25,034 bases of DNA, from the NCBI GenBank assembly GCA_903843315.1, contig CAIMPQ010000061.1, positions 1 through 25,034 of the forward strand, given 5' to 3'. Below the pieces are notes generated by a model that was not told where the DNA came from, did not search any database, and saw only the letters and a program-made list of their open reading frames with translations. The DNA is from an uncultured beta proteobacterium (lineage in GTDB: Bacteria; Pseudomonadota; Gammaproteobacteria; Burkholderiales; Burkholderiaceae). A program made the translations under genes and the position numbers. Positions 8,523-15,792 of the stretch are shown here, piece by piece. Positions within the stretch are counted from its first letter, which is position 1, and the number at the start of each line of letters is the position of its first letter.

Positions 8523-9938
8523 ATGCAAAATCTCATTGATCAACTTATACAACTTCTTGGTAAGTCATCCGTACTGATCGATGATCAGGAAAAGCTCCCC
8601 TATCTTACTGACTGGCGAAAACGCTTTTCGGGGAGAGCTTTAGCGGTATTGCTCCCTAAGACTACTGAGGAAGTCGCCCAAATAGTCCAGCTTTGTGCCG
8701 CTGCTAAGGTGGCGATTGTTCCACAAGGTGGTCAGACCAGCTTTTGCGGTGGTGCCACACCCGATAACAGCGGCACTCAAATTATTCTGAATTTGAAGCG
8801 GATGAATCAAATCCGTGAGCTTGACGCAGCAAATCAAACCGTCACAGTTGAAGCGGGTTGCATATTGCAATCGGTACAAGAGAAAGCGGCAGCACAAGAT
8901 TTCTTATTTCCCTTAAGCCTTGGGGCTGAGGGAAGTTGCATGATTGGCGGTAACTTGGCGACCAATGCTGGCGGCACCAATGTTCTTCGTTATGGTAATA
9001 CTCGCGACCTTTGTCTTGGATTAGAAGTCGTCACCGCTAAAGGAGAAATCTGGAATGGCATGAAAGGTCTGCGCAAAGATAACACCGGTTATGACTTACG
9101 TGACTTGTTTATTGGCTCCGAAGGGACGCTAGGCATTATTACTGCTGCAGTGATGAAGCTCTATCCACTGCCGATTTCGCAGTGGACAACCTTAGTTGCC
9201 ACCCAAGATATCGCTTCGACTATTGCCCTGCTTAATTTATTTCAAAAGCGAGCCACTGCTTTGCTTACGGGTTTTGAAATGATGACTCAAGAATCCCTTG
9301 AGCTGAATGAGAAACACTTTCCGCACATGGCTAACCCCTTAAAAGGAAACCCTCCTTACACCGTTTTAATTGAACTTTCTGATCATGAAAGTGAAGAACA
9401 TGTCAGACAATTGCTAGAAGCGATTTTGGAGGAAGCATTTAGTTCGGGGCTCATTTCTGACGCGGTGATTGCTAGCAACTTAAGCCAAGCCAATTCTTTC
9501 TGGCATATGCGCGAACACATTACCTTGGCGCAAGCTGAGGAAGGCGCAAATCTAAAAAACGACATTACTATCCCCTTATCATCGCTCGATAGTTTTATCC
9601 AAGAAACAGATCTCTTAATAAGAAGTCAATATCCTGGGGTGCGGATTATCAATTTTGGTCACTTAGGCGATGGAAACCTCCACTACAACATTGCCCCGCC
9701 TATTGGAGATGAAGCCAAAGCGTTCAATTTATCCAATGAAAAGGCGATTTATAAGCTTGTGAATGCTCAGGTTGAGCGCTACAGAGGCTCTATTTCAGCA
9801 GAACATGGCATTGGTCAGCTGAAGTTAGGCGACCTAAGGGCACATAAAGGGGTTGTTGCCCATGACCTCATGAAGGCCCTAAAAACTGCTTTAGACCCCC
9901 AAAACATCCTCAATCCCCATAAAGTAGTCTCAATTTAG
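8523..9938 (+). CDS. FAD-binding oxidoreductase, D-2-hydroxyglutarate/glycolate/D-lactate dehydrogenase type
   Basis: A 471-residue flavoenzyme. The FAD_binding_4 domain covers about 35-215, with PQGGQTSFCGG at 67-77 and SLGAEGSCMIGGNLATNAGG in the middle. The C-terminal FAD-oxidase domain carries the metal- and substrate-binding histidines in NFGHLGDGNLHYN and the SAEHGIGQLK signature. These features define the D-2-hydroxyacid dehydrogenase group (GlcD, D2HGDH, Dld2). The exact substrate cannot be assigned, although single-subunit architecture without GlcE/GlcF neighbours favours a D-2-hydroxyglutarate-like or D-lactate role. It ends the wrbA-DUF2069 run and is followed by a hairpin with a T-run. 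Confidence 0.92.
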   Translation: MQNLIDQLIQLLGKSSVLIDDQEKLPYLTDWRKRFSGRALAVLLPKTTEEVAQIVQLCAAAKVAIVPQGGQTSFCGGATPDNSGTQIILNLKRMNQIRELDAANQTVTVEAGCILQSVQEKAAAQDFLFPLSLGAEGSCMIGGNLATNAGGTNVLRYGNTRDLCLGLEVVTAKGEIWNGMKGLRKDNTGYDLRDLFIGSEGTLGIITAAVMKLYPLPISQWTTLVATQDIASTIALLNLFQKRATALLTGFEMMTQESLELNEKHFPHMANPLKGNPPYTVLIELSDHESEEHVRQLLEAILEEAFSSGLISDAVIASNLSQANSFWHMREHITLAQAEEGANLKNDITIPLSSLDSFIQETDLLIRSQYPGVRIINFGHLGDGNLHYNIAPPIGDEAKAFNLSNEKAIYKLVNAQVERYRGSISAEHGIGQLKLGDLRAHKGVVAHDLMKALKTALDPQNILNPHKVVSI

Positions 9939-9957
9939 GGGCTGAAGAAGCCTTTTT
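9937..9957 (+). terminator. Rho-independent terminator overlapping a stop codon
   Basis: A seven-pair stem (AGGGGCT against AGCCTTT, including two G-U pairs) with loop GAAGA is followed by a short T-run. The stem begins at the stop codon of the FAD dehydrogenase. It would end the wrbA-DUF2069-dehydrogenase transcript. Confidence 0.5.
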
Positions 9958-10047
9958 ACTTGCTTGCCGGTTATTTGTTAAATATTTTGTAATTCCTGTC
10001 ATCTCGACCTATTTACTGTGCGTTGTATGGTCATGGAGGTGACAAAT

Positions 10048-10233
10048 ATGTCAACAAGACTCAAACGTTGGGCCCGTTCTATTCAACAAATCGACTTGTC
10101 CAGCAGGACGCCTGAAGTTGCTATTGGCTATCTAGATAGCAAATACCGCGATATCGCTTGGCGTTATATTCGAATTTTAGGCTTTGAACGCACCATCAGC
10201 TTTATGGCCAGCAATAATTTTCATCCAGAGTAA
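10048..10233 (+). CDS. 61-residue orphan protein
   Basis: I do not recognise this protein. The best start is the ATG at 10048, preceded by a near-perfect GGAGGTGA ribosome site at optimal spacing; an in-frame GTG at 10018 would extend it but lacks such a site. The product begins MSTRLKRWARSIQQIDLSSR and contains a basic, aromatic central part (YRDIAWRYIRILGFERTI). It has no signal peptide and no membrane helix, and is predicted to be soluble and mostly helical. It forms its own transcription unit between two terminators, so it is very likely expressed. A small regulatory or nucleic-acid-binding protein is possible but not shown. Confidence 0.75.
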   Translation: MSTRLKRWARSIQQIDLSSRTPEVAIGYLDSKYRDIAWRYIRILGFERTISFMASNNFHPE

Positions 10234-10247
10234 TACTTTAAGAATAC

Positions 10248-10279
10248 AACCTAAATAACTGAATTATTTAGGTTTTTTT
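10248..10279 (+). terminator. strong Rho-independent terminator
   Basis: A perfect 11-pair stem (AACCTAAATAA / TTATTTAGGTT) with a five-base loop runs directly into a run of seven Ts. It lies 14 bp after the stop of the 61-residue orphan gene. Confidence 0.85.
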
Positions 10280-10515
10280 CATTTTGTAAGACTGCTTTTT
10301 TGGGTTTGGTTATTTACAGTGCTACTCCTATAGTGTTCAAGGTAAAGCCAGCCCAGGCAATTAATGCCCTATCTGCAATCCCCGTAGTTAGTGGCCTTCA
10401 ATATTTCGTCAAATACGATTAAGTCCTCAAGCCCAACCATTTCTAAGGGCTTAATATCTCATGCCAGATCATCGGATGGGCTATAGAATTCTATATAACG
10501 CACCCAACAGGAAAA
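10280..10515 (+). promoter_or_regulatory. leader region of the histone-like/ppk2 unit
   Basis: A 236-bp spacer between a strong terminator and the histone-like gene. The promoter for the following unit must lie here. An AT-rich stretch near 10480-10497 with overlapping TATAGAAT and TATATAAC is the best -10 candidate, but no clear -35 matches it. An open frame at 10333-10422 lacks a ribosome site. Confidence 0.35.
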
Positions 10516-10782
10516 ATGATGAGTCAAAAGAAACTAGTTAAAAATTTATTCAAGAAACTCGACAAGCTAGAAGCTGACCGTGAAAAGTTGATTGACAAGC
10601 TCGCTAAAGCACTTGAAAAGCTGGAGAAAAAAGAAGCAGCCAAAAAGACTCCAGCTAAAAAAGCAGCGGCAAAAAAGGGACCAGCGAAAAAGGTAGCCGC
10701 CAAAAAGGTGCCAGCTAAAAAAGTAGCAGCTAAGAAAGTTCCCGCTAAGAAAGCCCCTCCTCCTGCCGCCAGCAATGAGTAA
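10516..10782 (+). CDS. histone H1-like Lys/Ala-rich repeat protein
   Basis: An 88-residue, very basic protein. Residues 1-40 form a charged amphipathic helix with leucine spacing (LFKKLDKLEADREKLIDKLAKALEKLEKKE), probably a coiled coil for dimerisation. Residues 41-80 are four exact-length decapeptide repeats of the pattern AAKKxPAKKx. The tail is Pro/Ala-rich. Such tails resemble the C-terminal domains of eukaryotic H1, AlgP and other bacterial H1-like proteins, which bind DNA through charge. An AGGAAAA ribosome site precedes a double ATG. Its stop overlaps the ppk2 start by eight bases, so the two proteins are made together. The expected role is nucleoid compaction or polyphosphate binding; this is inference. 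Confidence 0.88.
   Translation: MMSQKKLVKNLFKKLDKLEADREKLIDKLAKALEKLEKKEAAKKTPAKKAAAKKGPAKKVAAKKVPAKKVAAKKVPAKKAPPPAASNE
10636..10755 (+). repeat. four tandem 30-bp coding repeats
   Basis: Codons 41-80 of the histone-like gene consist of four 30-bp units, each encoding AAKKxPAKKx with x being T/A, G/V or V/A. The DNA units are diverged at wobble positions, so selection at the protein level or old duplication is likely. Copy number may vary between strains. Confidence 0.85.
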
Positions 10783-11557
10783 AAAGACTAAAGTAGCTGA
10801 TCATGAAAAAGACTACGAGCAAGAATTAAGATTACTTCAGATTGAGTTAGTAAAGCTGCAGCGCCAGATTATTTCTGGAAACTTACGTCTGTTAGTCATT
10901 CTTGAGGGTCGAGATACAGCAGGCAAGGACGGTACGATTAAACGCATTGTGGAGCACTTAAGCCCACGCGAAACTCGTGTTGTTGCTCTAGGTAAGCCCT
11001 CTTCACGCGAAGAAGGTGAATGGTATTTCCAGCGCTATGTTGCTGAGCTACCTTCAGCAGGTGAGTTTGCAATTTTTAACCGCAGTTGGTACAACCGAGC
11101 AGGTGTTGAACAAGTCATGGGATTTTGTACCGAAGTGCAATATAAGCAATTCATGGGCTCAGTCAATGAGTTCGAGAGTTTGCTAGTTGATTCCGGCACT
11201 CAGATCATTAAGTACTATCTGGATATTGACAAAAAAGAACAAGCTCTACGTCTTGAGAGTCGCAAAACAGATCCGTTAAAGCAATGGAAAATTAGCCCGA
11301 TTGATGAACAAGCGCAAAAGAATTGGAAGCCTTATAGCAAAGCACGTGATCGCATGCTGGAAAAAACGAGCTCTAAACAAGCTCCTTGGACAGTCATTAA
11401 TGCCAACAATAAGAAGTTAACGCACTTAAATCTGATTCAAGACCTATTGTCTAGAGTGAGTTATCCAGGCAAAGATGCCAAGTTACTTAAATGTGACCCA
11501 GAGATTGTGATGCACTGCCCACCTTTAGGGGCTAAGCAGCCAAAGCTCGCTTCATAG
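10775..11557 (+). CDS. ppk2: polyphosphate kinase 2, class I
   Basis: A cytosolic P-loop kinase of 260 residues that transfers phosphate between polyphosphate and nucleoside diphosphates. The Walker A motif is E44-GRDTAGK-D52. The lid and substrate region contains ETRVVALGKPSSREEGEWYFQRY, then FNRSWYNRAGVEQVMGF (about 101-117) in the Walker B position. RKTDPLKQWKISPID near 172-186 is also typical. The Walker B block reads FNRSWYNR, with Asn where many members have Asp. The single-domain architecture matches ADP-phosphorylating class I enzymes. The gene starts inside the last codons of the histone-like gene, so the products are coupled, and it converges on the hydrolase gene 12 bp away. Confidence 0.95.
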   Translation: MSKKTKVADHEKDYEQELRLLQIELVKLQRQIISGNLRLLVILEGRDTAGKDGTIKRIVEHLSPRETRVVALGKPSSREEGEWYFQRYVAELPSAGEFAIFNRSWYNRAGVEQVMGFCTEVQYKQFMGSVNEFESLLVDSGTQIIKYYLDIDKKEQALRLESRKTDPLKQWKISPIDEQAQKNWKPYSKARDRMLEKTSSKQAPWTVINANNKKLTHLNLIQDLLSRVSYPGKDAKLLKCDPEIVMHCPPLGAKQPKLAS

Positions 11558-11569
11558 TTTTTTAAATTA

Positions 11570-12463
11570 CTATGCGAAAAATTGCTTTGCTTCAGTAATA
11601 AGTTCGGCAGGTAATTCTTCTGGAATATAGTGACCGCAGGGGACTGTTTTCCCCGTTACTGTATTGGCAACTGCTTCCCAATCCTGGATCGGTTTAAAGC
11701 ATTTATTCACTAAGCCATGTTCACCCCAGAGTACATGCAATGGCATAGCTAATTTCTTGCTGGCAGCACGATCGGCTCGGTCGTGGACTAAATCGATAGT
11801 TGCAGCAGCGCGATAGTCTTCACACATCGCATGCATGCTTTGTGGATTGCTAGCACCAGCTAAATACTCAGCCCAGCGTTCTGGAGTAAAGATGCCCGTT
11901 CCAGCATGGCGACCCATATGATTTTTCAACCAAAATTCTGGATTAGCGCCAATCATGGTTTCCGGAACAGGTTCTGGCTGAATTAAGAAGAACCAATGCC
12001 AGTAACCTTTAGCAAACTCCATAGTGGTGTTCTCATACATCGTTAAGGTTGGCGATATATCCAACACCATGAGTCGTAAGACGCTATCCGGAAAATCCAT
12101 GGCTAGTCGATGGGAGACCCTAGCACCACGATCATGCCCCAATAAAAAGAATTGATTAAATCCCAATGCCTTCATCACAGCATGCTGATCGGATGCCATT
12201 GATCTTTTTGAATAGCTTGAGTGGTCAGATTTTCCATGGGGTTTTGAAGACTCCCCATAACCACGCAGGTCTGCCGCAACCACGGTGAAGTGCTTAGCTA
12301 ACTCAGGAGCTACTACTTCCCATATCGCCTTGGTCTGGGGGAAACCATGCAACAAAAGTAAAGGTGGGCCACTGCCGCCTACCTGACAAGCAATGTCAAT
12401 CGGGCCATCTTCAGAATGAACCGTGATATGTTTTTGCTCAAAATCAGGGAAAGCTACAGCCAT
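11570..12463 (-). CDS. alpha/beta hydrolase, haloacetate (fluoroacetate) dehalogenase type
   Basis: A cytosolic alpha/beta-hydrolase. With the ATG at 12463 the numbering tracks the fluoroacetate dehalogenase family closely: oxyanion motif HGFP, nucleophile D111 in GHDRGAR, carboxylate-binding R112 and R115, acid D135 in LDI, halide-pocket H156-W157 in YWHW, Tyr in MCEDYRA, and catalytic His in PCGHYIPEE. The fourth pocket residue, Trp in characterised enzymes, aligns with His (FWLKNHMGRH), so specificity may differ. A TTG at 12475 is an alternative start, but its AGGAGG site is buried in the preceding terminator stem, while GGA precedes the ATG at proper spacing. An epoxide hydrolase is a less likely alternative. 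Confidence 0.88.
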   Translation of the reverse strand: MAVAFPDFEQKHITVHSEDGPIDIACQVGGSGPPLLLLHGFPQTKAIWEVVAPELAKHFTVVAADLRGYGESSKPHGKSDHSSYSKRSMASDQHAVMKALGFNQFFLLGHDRGARVSHRLAMDFPDSVLRLMVLDISPTLTMYENTTMEFAKGYWHWFFLIQPEPVPETMIGANPEFWLKNHMGRHAGTGIFTPERWAEYLAGASNPQSMHAMCEDYRAAATIDLVHDRADRAASKKLAMPLHVLWGEHGLVNKCFKPIQDWEAVANTVTGKTVPCGHYIPEELPAELITEAKQFFA

Positions 12464-12474
12464 TTTTTTATCCA

Positions 12475-12501
12475 ATAAAAAAGAGCCTCCTAAGAGGCTC
12501 T
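12475..12501 (-). terminator. Rho-independent terminator after the EF-hand gene
   Basis: A perfect eight-pair stem (AGAGCCTC / GAGGCTCT) with a four-base loop is followed on the minus strand by a run of six Ts. It lies just past the EF-hand stop and just before the dehalogenase-type gene. The AGGAGG that could serve as ribosome site for a TTG start at 12475 sits inside the stem. Confidence 0.85.
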
Positions 12502-12513
12502 GTATTCGAATCT

Positions 12514-12774
12514 TTATCTATTGGCCACAGCCTGAATCTCGGCCACAGTAACATAGCCCTTATTGTCTGAATCAATGATGCTGAAATGATCATAGATACG
12601 TGGCATACAACCCTTAGCTTCTTCACGCGTTAACTTACCATCATTAGTGACATCGCATTTTGCAAAACGCTCTGCTATCTCACGATCACGTGACGCATCA
12701 TCAGCATATGAGGGCAAAGCGAAGGTAACCAAAAAACAGCTTCCTATCAAGAAAAGGATTGTTGAATGCTTCAT
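12514..12774 (-). CDS. exported EF-hand calcium-binding protein
   Basis: An 86-residue secreted protein. Residues 1-24 form a signal peptide (KHSTILFLIGSCFLVTFALPSYA, cleaved before DDAS). Two EF-hand loops follow: D41-VTNDGKLTRE-E52 and D68-SDNKGYVTVA-E79. Both have acidic residues at positions 1, 3 or 5, and 12, so calcium binding is expected. C40 and C56 flank the first loop and could form a disulfide in the periplasm. It starts 9 bp after the DUF3313-like lipoprotein gene and ends at a terminator, so it closes that unit. The partner or role is unknown. Confidence 0.9.
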   Translation of the reverse strand: MKHSTILFLIGSCFLVTFALPSYADDASRDREIAERFAKCDVTNDGKLTREEAKGCMPRIYDHFSIIDSDNKGYVTVAEIQAVANR

Positions 12775-12783
12775 GCGGCGCTC

Positions 12784-13467
12784 TTATTTTCCAGTAGGCG
12801 TAGGGTCGGCAGAAGTTTCCAACGCCACCTTAACCGCTTTTTTAGCCATTGCGATAAATGAGTCAACAGAGCCGCTAGCAGTTCTAAATGATTCACCTTG
12901 TACAGTCACTAAACCCTCACCCAAGAGCTTGTTGCTTTGGCTATCTGTGATCTTGCTTTCAATTAGTAACGCTGGAGTTTTGGAATTAACACCACCCGCA
13001 TACGCTGCAGCATTCATCGCAAGGCCAATGGGTGTGAAATTCCAAGGTTGAAGACTATCAGCTGAACTTTCTGCACCAGTAATACCCACGGATACGCGAG
13101 CTACTCCCGGTCCAGGCTGCGTGACAATCTTGATATTGCCGCGTGAATTAACCGCCTCCACCATAGAAGCCTGCAAAGTGGCTTTTGCTCTTTCAATTGA
13201 ATCTGCGCTGACTTCTTTAGTTGCATTTTGGTTCAAATAAATAGGAGCCAAGATGACTGCAGTGTATGAACCTGGATTGACGCCTGCAATTCGGTATCTC
13301 CAAATACGTGCGTCTTGAACAGAGGTAGATATGGGCACTAGCAAGCCATAGTCAGGCAAGAAGCCGGATCTAGGCATAGATTGTGTGGCCAACTTTGGGG
13401 CATTACTACAAGCGGCCAATAAGACGGCGGCGGTAATCGATGCTGCCAATAAGCTCAGTTTTTTCAT
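12784..13467 (-). CDS. DUF3313-like lipoprotein
   Basis: A 227-residue lipoprotein when started at the ATG at 13467, which has an AGGAAGAG ribosome site; the open frame extends upstream to 13500 without one. The signal sequence ends in the lipobox L17-A-A-C20 followed by Ser, so outer-membrane retention is expected. The body begins SGFLPDYGLLVPISTS, then WRYRIAGVNPGSYTAVILAPIYL, the pattern of DUF3313 proteins. A glycine/alanine-rich middle (AMNAAAYAGGVNS) and a C-terminal alpha/beta segment follow. The function of the family is unknown. It lies between the Cys-motif lipoprotein gene upstream and the EF-hand gene downstream, all on the minus strand. Confidence 0.85.
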   Translation of the reverse strand: MKKLSLLAASITAAVLLAACSNAPKLATQSMPRSGFLPDYGLLVPISTSVQDARIWRYRIAGVNPGSYTAVILAPIYLNQNATKEVSADSIERAKATLQASMVEAVNSRGNIKIVTQPGPGVARVSVGITGAESSADSLQPWNFTPIGLAMNAAAYAGGVNSKTPALLIESKITDSQSNKLLGEGLVTVQGESFRTASGSVDSFIAMAKKAVKVALETSADPTPTGK

Positions 13468-13530
13468 GTCTCTTCCTGGGTTGTCACATCTATATATCAA
13501 GATGAATTAAAACATCATAACGACATTCAT

Positions 13531-13929
13531 TTATTCCGGTGGTAAACACGGAATCAGGGCACCCGACTTTTTGTGTATCTGGGGCTTGCATTCAACATTC
13601 GCTTGTGAGGTGCTAGAGGCCCTTACAGCAGGAGCACTGTTGGCTGCAGGAAGAGCGGTATTGGCACTATTAGCTGGATTAGCAGAGGTTGGCTCAACTG
13701 TCGCTGTCGCCACAGTCTTGACCGGCCTTGGGGCCTCTACCCCAGCAGCGACATAAAATGCTCTATCAGAGCCTGGACAGGGCATTAAAGCACCAGTTTT
13801 TGGATTGATTACATCCTTGCACTGGGGATTTGCCTCCAAACGGGCCTCTAACTTGGCAACCGTACAGGCTGAAAGCCCCAAAAGAGTGGCCACAATCAGC
13901 GAGGAAATACAGACAATAGATCTATTCAT
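13531..13929 (-). CDS. lipoprotein with duplicated Cys-Lys...Pro-Cys motif
   Basis: I do not recognise the family. The product has 132 residues, with a lipoprotein signal ending L19-S-A-C22. A 15-residue motif occurs twice: C37-K...I..K-T-G-A-L-M-P-C51 and C114-K...I..K-S-G-A-L-I-P-C128. The two copies have identical Cys-Cys spacing and are separated by a Pro/Ala/Ser/Thr-rich linker (about 66-110). Each pair probably forms a disulfide-closed hairpin in the periplasm. The architecture suggests a two-headed binding lipoprotein, for instance to peptidoglycan or another envelope partner; this is inference. It is first in the minus-strand group with the DUF3313-like and EF-hand genes. Confidence 0.8.
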   Translation of the reverse strand: MNRSIVCISSLIVATLLGLSACTVAKLEARLEANPQCKDVINPKTGALMPCPGSDRAFYVAAGVEAPRPVKTVATATVEPTSANPANSANTALPAANSAPAVRASSTSQANVECKPQIHKKSGALIPCLPPE

Positions 13930-14071
13930 GAGGTAATTCTAAAATAGAACGCCAATAAGCTAGCGGTTCATAGCTACCAAATGGTGCATAAAGAGGAGAA
14001 TTTTTAATGGGGAACCAATAGCCCTACTTTTTGACGTAACCAAGGGTTGATTGATCTTAGCCACGCAGTTC

Positions 14072-14098
14072 TTATCTGCCCCATAAAGGGCTAGATAA
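14072..14098 (-). terminator. hairpin 3' of the DUF4239 gene
   Basis: A ten-pair stem with a single bulged base (TTATCT.GCCC against GGGC.AGATAA) and a six-base loop lies 13 bp past the DUF4239 stop. No T-run follows on either strand. It may be a 3'-end stabilising hairpin rather than a full intrinsic terminator. Confidence 0.4.
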
Positions 14099-14111
14099 AC
14101 CTCTAATCAAT

Positions 14112-14912
14112 TTACTTCAGGTTTCCATTGCTGAAGTCAATAAAGACATTTGGTTGAATTCGCATACTTCCCTGGAAGGGGTGTCCAAAAATAATAATTA
14201 AAAAGATTGTTGAGGCAAGTAAAGCGGCAATAAATCCAGTTGAAATGAGGTGTAATGAAAAACTTTCAGCAGTATAGAGGTAGGAGGTGATAATAATTAA
14301 GAATGAACATGTCCATATCACTAGCCATATGACTGCAGGTACATGTGACTTTGTAGCAAGAATTCGATCACGTCGTGCATCAAATAAAATACTTAATTTA
14401 TCCAATAATTTCGAATGAAAATTTAATGTAACAGGGTTGTTTGAATGAAGCTGCAGTAACAAATTATTGCTATGCAAAAGTATTTTTCTTCCTTTATCTC
14501 CGACCTGTTTATCAGCGGCCATGGCCGGCCACTCTTCGTTAATGACTACCTCAATATATTGATTTACATCGCTGATTAATTCGGATTTAATGGGCTCAGG
14601 CATTGCTTGGGATAGTCGATAGATATCTTCAACAGTATGTGCTTCCAAATTCACAGTCCGCTCGACACTTAAATAGGAATTCCAGACATTAATAACAAGC
14701 AATGAAATCAATAGGGAGCTAAATAAGCTAACCACTGACATTGCGAGATTGATAGTGTCATTGTTTGCCTTACTTAAGGAGGCTGGATATATTTTCCGAA
14801 ATAGGAAAAGTCCCAGCAATGTAACGGCAGTTGTAAAAAAAATCGTCACTAAGCATGCTACCCATGCAGGGGCATCTAAATTATGGATATAAAGAAAATT
14901 AAGAAGCGGCAT
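14112..14912 (-). CDS. DUF4239 (bestrophin-like) membrane protein
   Basis: A 266-residue membrane protein with four predicted helices at about 16-38, 56-78, 191-213 and 220-243. Between the two helix pairs is a soluble helical domain containing EAHTVEDIYRLSQAMPEPIKSEL and INEEWPAM. This layout and the E-x-x-x-x-x-x-LxR-like helix after the second membrane segment match DUF4239, which is distantly bestrophin-like and may form an ion channel; the role is unproven. The gene stands alone, divergent from the lipoprotein at 15129. AT content and weak ribosome spacing set it apart from the core genes to the left. Confidence 0.75.
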   Translation of the reverse strand: MPLLNFLYIHNLDAPAWVACLVTIFFTTAVTLLGLFLFRKIYPASLSKANNDTINLAMSVVSLFSSLLISLLVINVWNSYLSVERTVNLEAHTVEDIYRLSQAMPEPIKSELISDVNQYIEVVINEEWPAMAADKQVGDKGRKILLHSNNLLLQLHSNNPVTLNFHSKLLDKLSILFDARRDRILATKSHVPAVIWLVIWTCSFLIIITSYLYTAESFSLHLISTGFIAALLASTIFLIIIFGHPFQGSMRIQPNVFIDFSNGNLK

Positions 14913-15128
14913 ATTTAGTTGTTATCTCCATTAATCTGTAAATACTAACTTGAAACCTCCAAGAAGTACTGATTTAAAGGACTAGTAGGTATAAAAAGAG
15001 ACTGTAGGCAAATAAGGTGAATTCAAGGATGCGTACTGCAAAAGGGCCTTTCAAGAGAGTAAAAACAGTTCCTACGGTTTGATTAATAAGGTCTAGAATG
15101 GCTTCGATGCCTATAAAAGAGTTAATTC

Positions 15129-15737
15129 ATGAAAAAATTTGGTAGTTATTTGTTCTTTACATTGCTTACGATGGGTTGTGCACAACAAATAACTCCAGCA
15201 TCGCAAGAGCAAAATAATGCCAAAATATTTAATGCAGCAATTATTCAATCTGCACAAAGAGCTACACAGTGCCTAGAGGAAATATCAAAGAATCCCTCTG
15301 TTCAATATGTGTATGCAAATATTCTTTTTGAAAATCCAACAAGCCCAAATAAAATTGAGTTACTTGCTTCCACTGCAAAATTAGCCGATAGTCAAAAGAA
15401 ATATTTACTTGAATTTTATTCGCAAATTCAGGGTTGCAGGCCAATTATAACTGCCGGTCTATCTAATTATCCGTCTATTATTTCCACCTTCAATCGTGGT
15501 TTCGGGGATAGCGATATTCTCTTTGCCGACTTACTCGCAAAGCGAATTACGATTGGTGAGGCAAATACAGAAAAAGTGAAATTGATAGGGAAAACAATTG
15601 AAGATACTACCAGCGCAGTTGCTGCAATTCGCATTGGCTATACGACTCAATACAACCAAGACATGAATCGTCAAGAGGCTGAAGATAACAGTAAGCGTGC
15701 TATTGCGGCTGGGTACTTGATGCATATACTGTACTAA
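15129..15737 (+). CDS. hypothetical lipoprotein
   Basis: I do not recognise this 202-residue protein. It begins MKKFGSYLFFTLLTMGCAQQ, a lipoprotein signal with the modified cysteine at C17. The rest is mostly helical, without repeats: AAIIQSAQRATQCLEEISKNPSV, later ANILFENPTSPNKIELLASTAKLADSQKKYLLEFYSQIQGCRP. C38 and a later Cys in QGCRP could pair. It is AT-rich relative to the genes left of 14 kb, has only a weak AGAG ribosome site, and is the sole plus-strand gene between 14 and 23 kb. It lies just left of an att-like sequence, so it may mark the edge of acquired DNA. Confidence 0.7.
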   Translation: MKKFGSYLFFTLLTMGCAQQITPASQEQNNAKIFNAAIIQSAQRATQCLEEISKNPSVQYVYANILFENPTSPNKIELLASTAKLADSQKKYLLEFYSQIQGCRPIITAGLSNYPSIISTFNRGFGDSDILFADLLAKRITIGEANTEKVKLIGKTIEDTTSAVAAIRIGYTTQYNQDMNRQEAEDNSKRAIAAGYLMHILY

Positions 15738-15748
15738 GTAGATTAACA

Positions 15749-15787
15749 GCCAGTCGGGCCTCTGACCTACCTATACCTTAGATGAAG
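15749..15787 (-). repeat. possible degenerate att / mobile-element scar
   Basis: Bases 15749-15764 match 23029-23044 at 14 of 16 positions. The next segment (GACCTAC, then CCTTAGA and AAG) follows the order of the tRNA-Arg copy at 23071-23087, as if about 27 bp had been deleted and a few bases inserted. Bases 15757-15769 also match, as a 13-bp inverse copy, the DNA just past the IS30 remnant (23265-23277). Two origins compete, and chance is not excluded. Confidence 0.3.
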
Positions 15788-15792
15788 TGGCT

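Noticed and set aside
10333..10422. Open frame of 30 codons (GTG start) in the spacer before the histone-like gene
   Set aside because: No ribosome site, no ATG, and composition not gene-like; more likely part of the leader or promoter region.
10524..10775. Long antisense frame opposite the histone-like gene
   Set aside because: It is a low-complexity Ala/Phe shadow produced by the AAG/GCC repeat codons, without ribosome site.
12647..13051. 134-codon plus-strand frame over the EF-hand and DUF3313-like genes
   Set aside because: Overlaps two well-supported minus-strand genes with signal peptides and motifs; no family features of its own.
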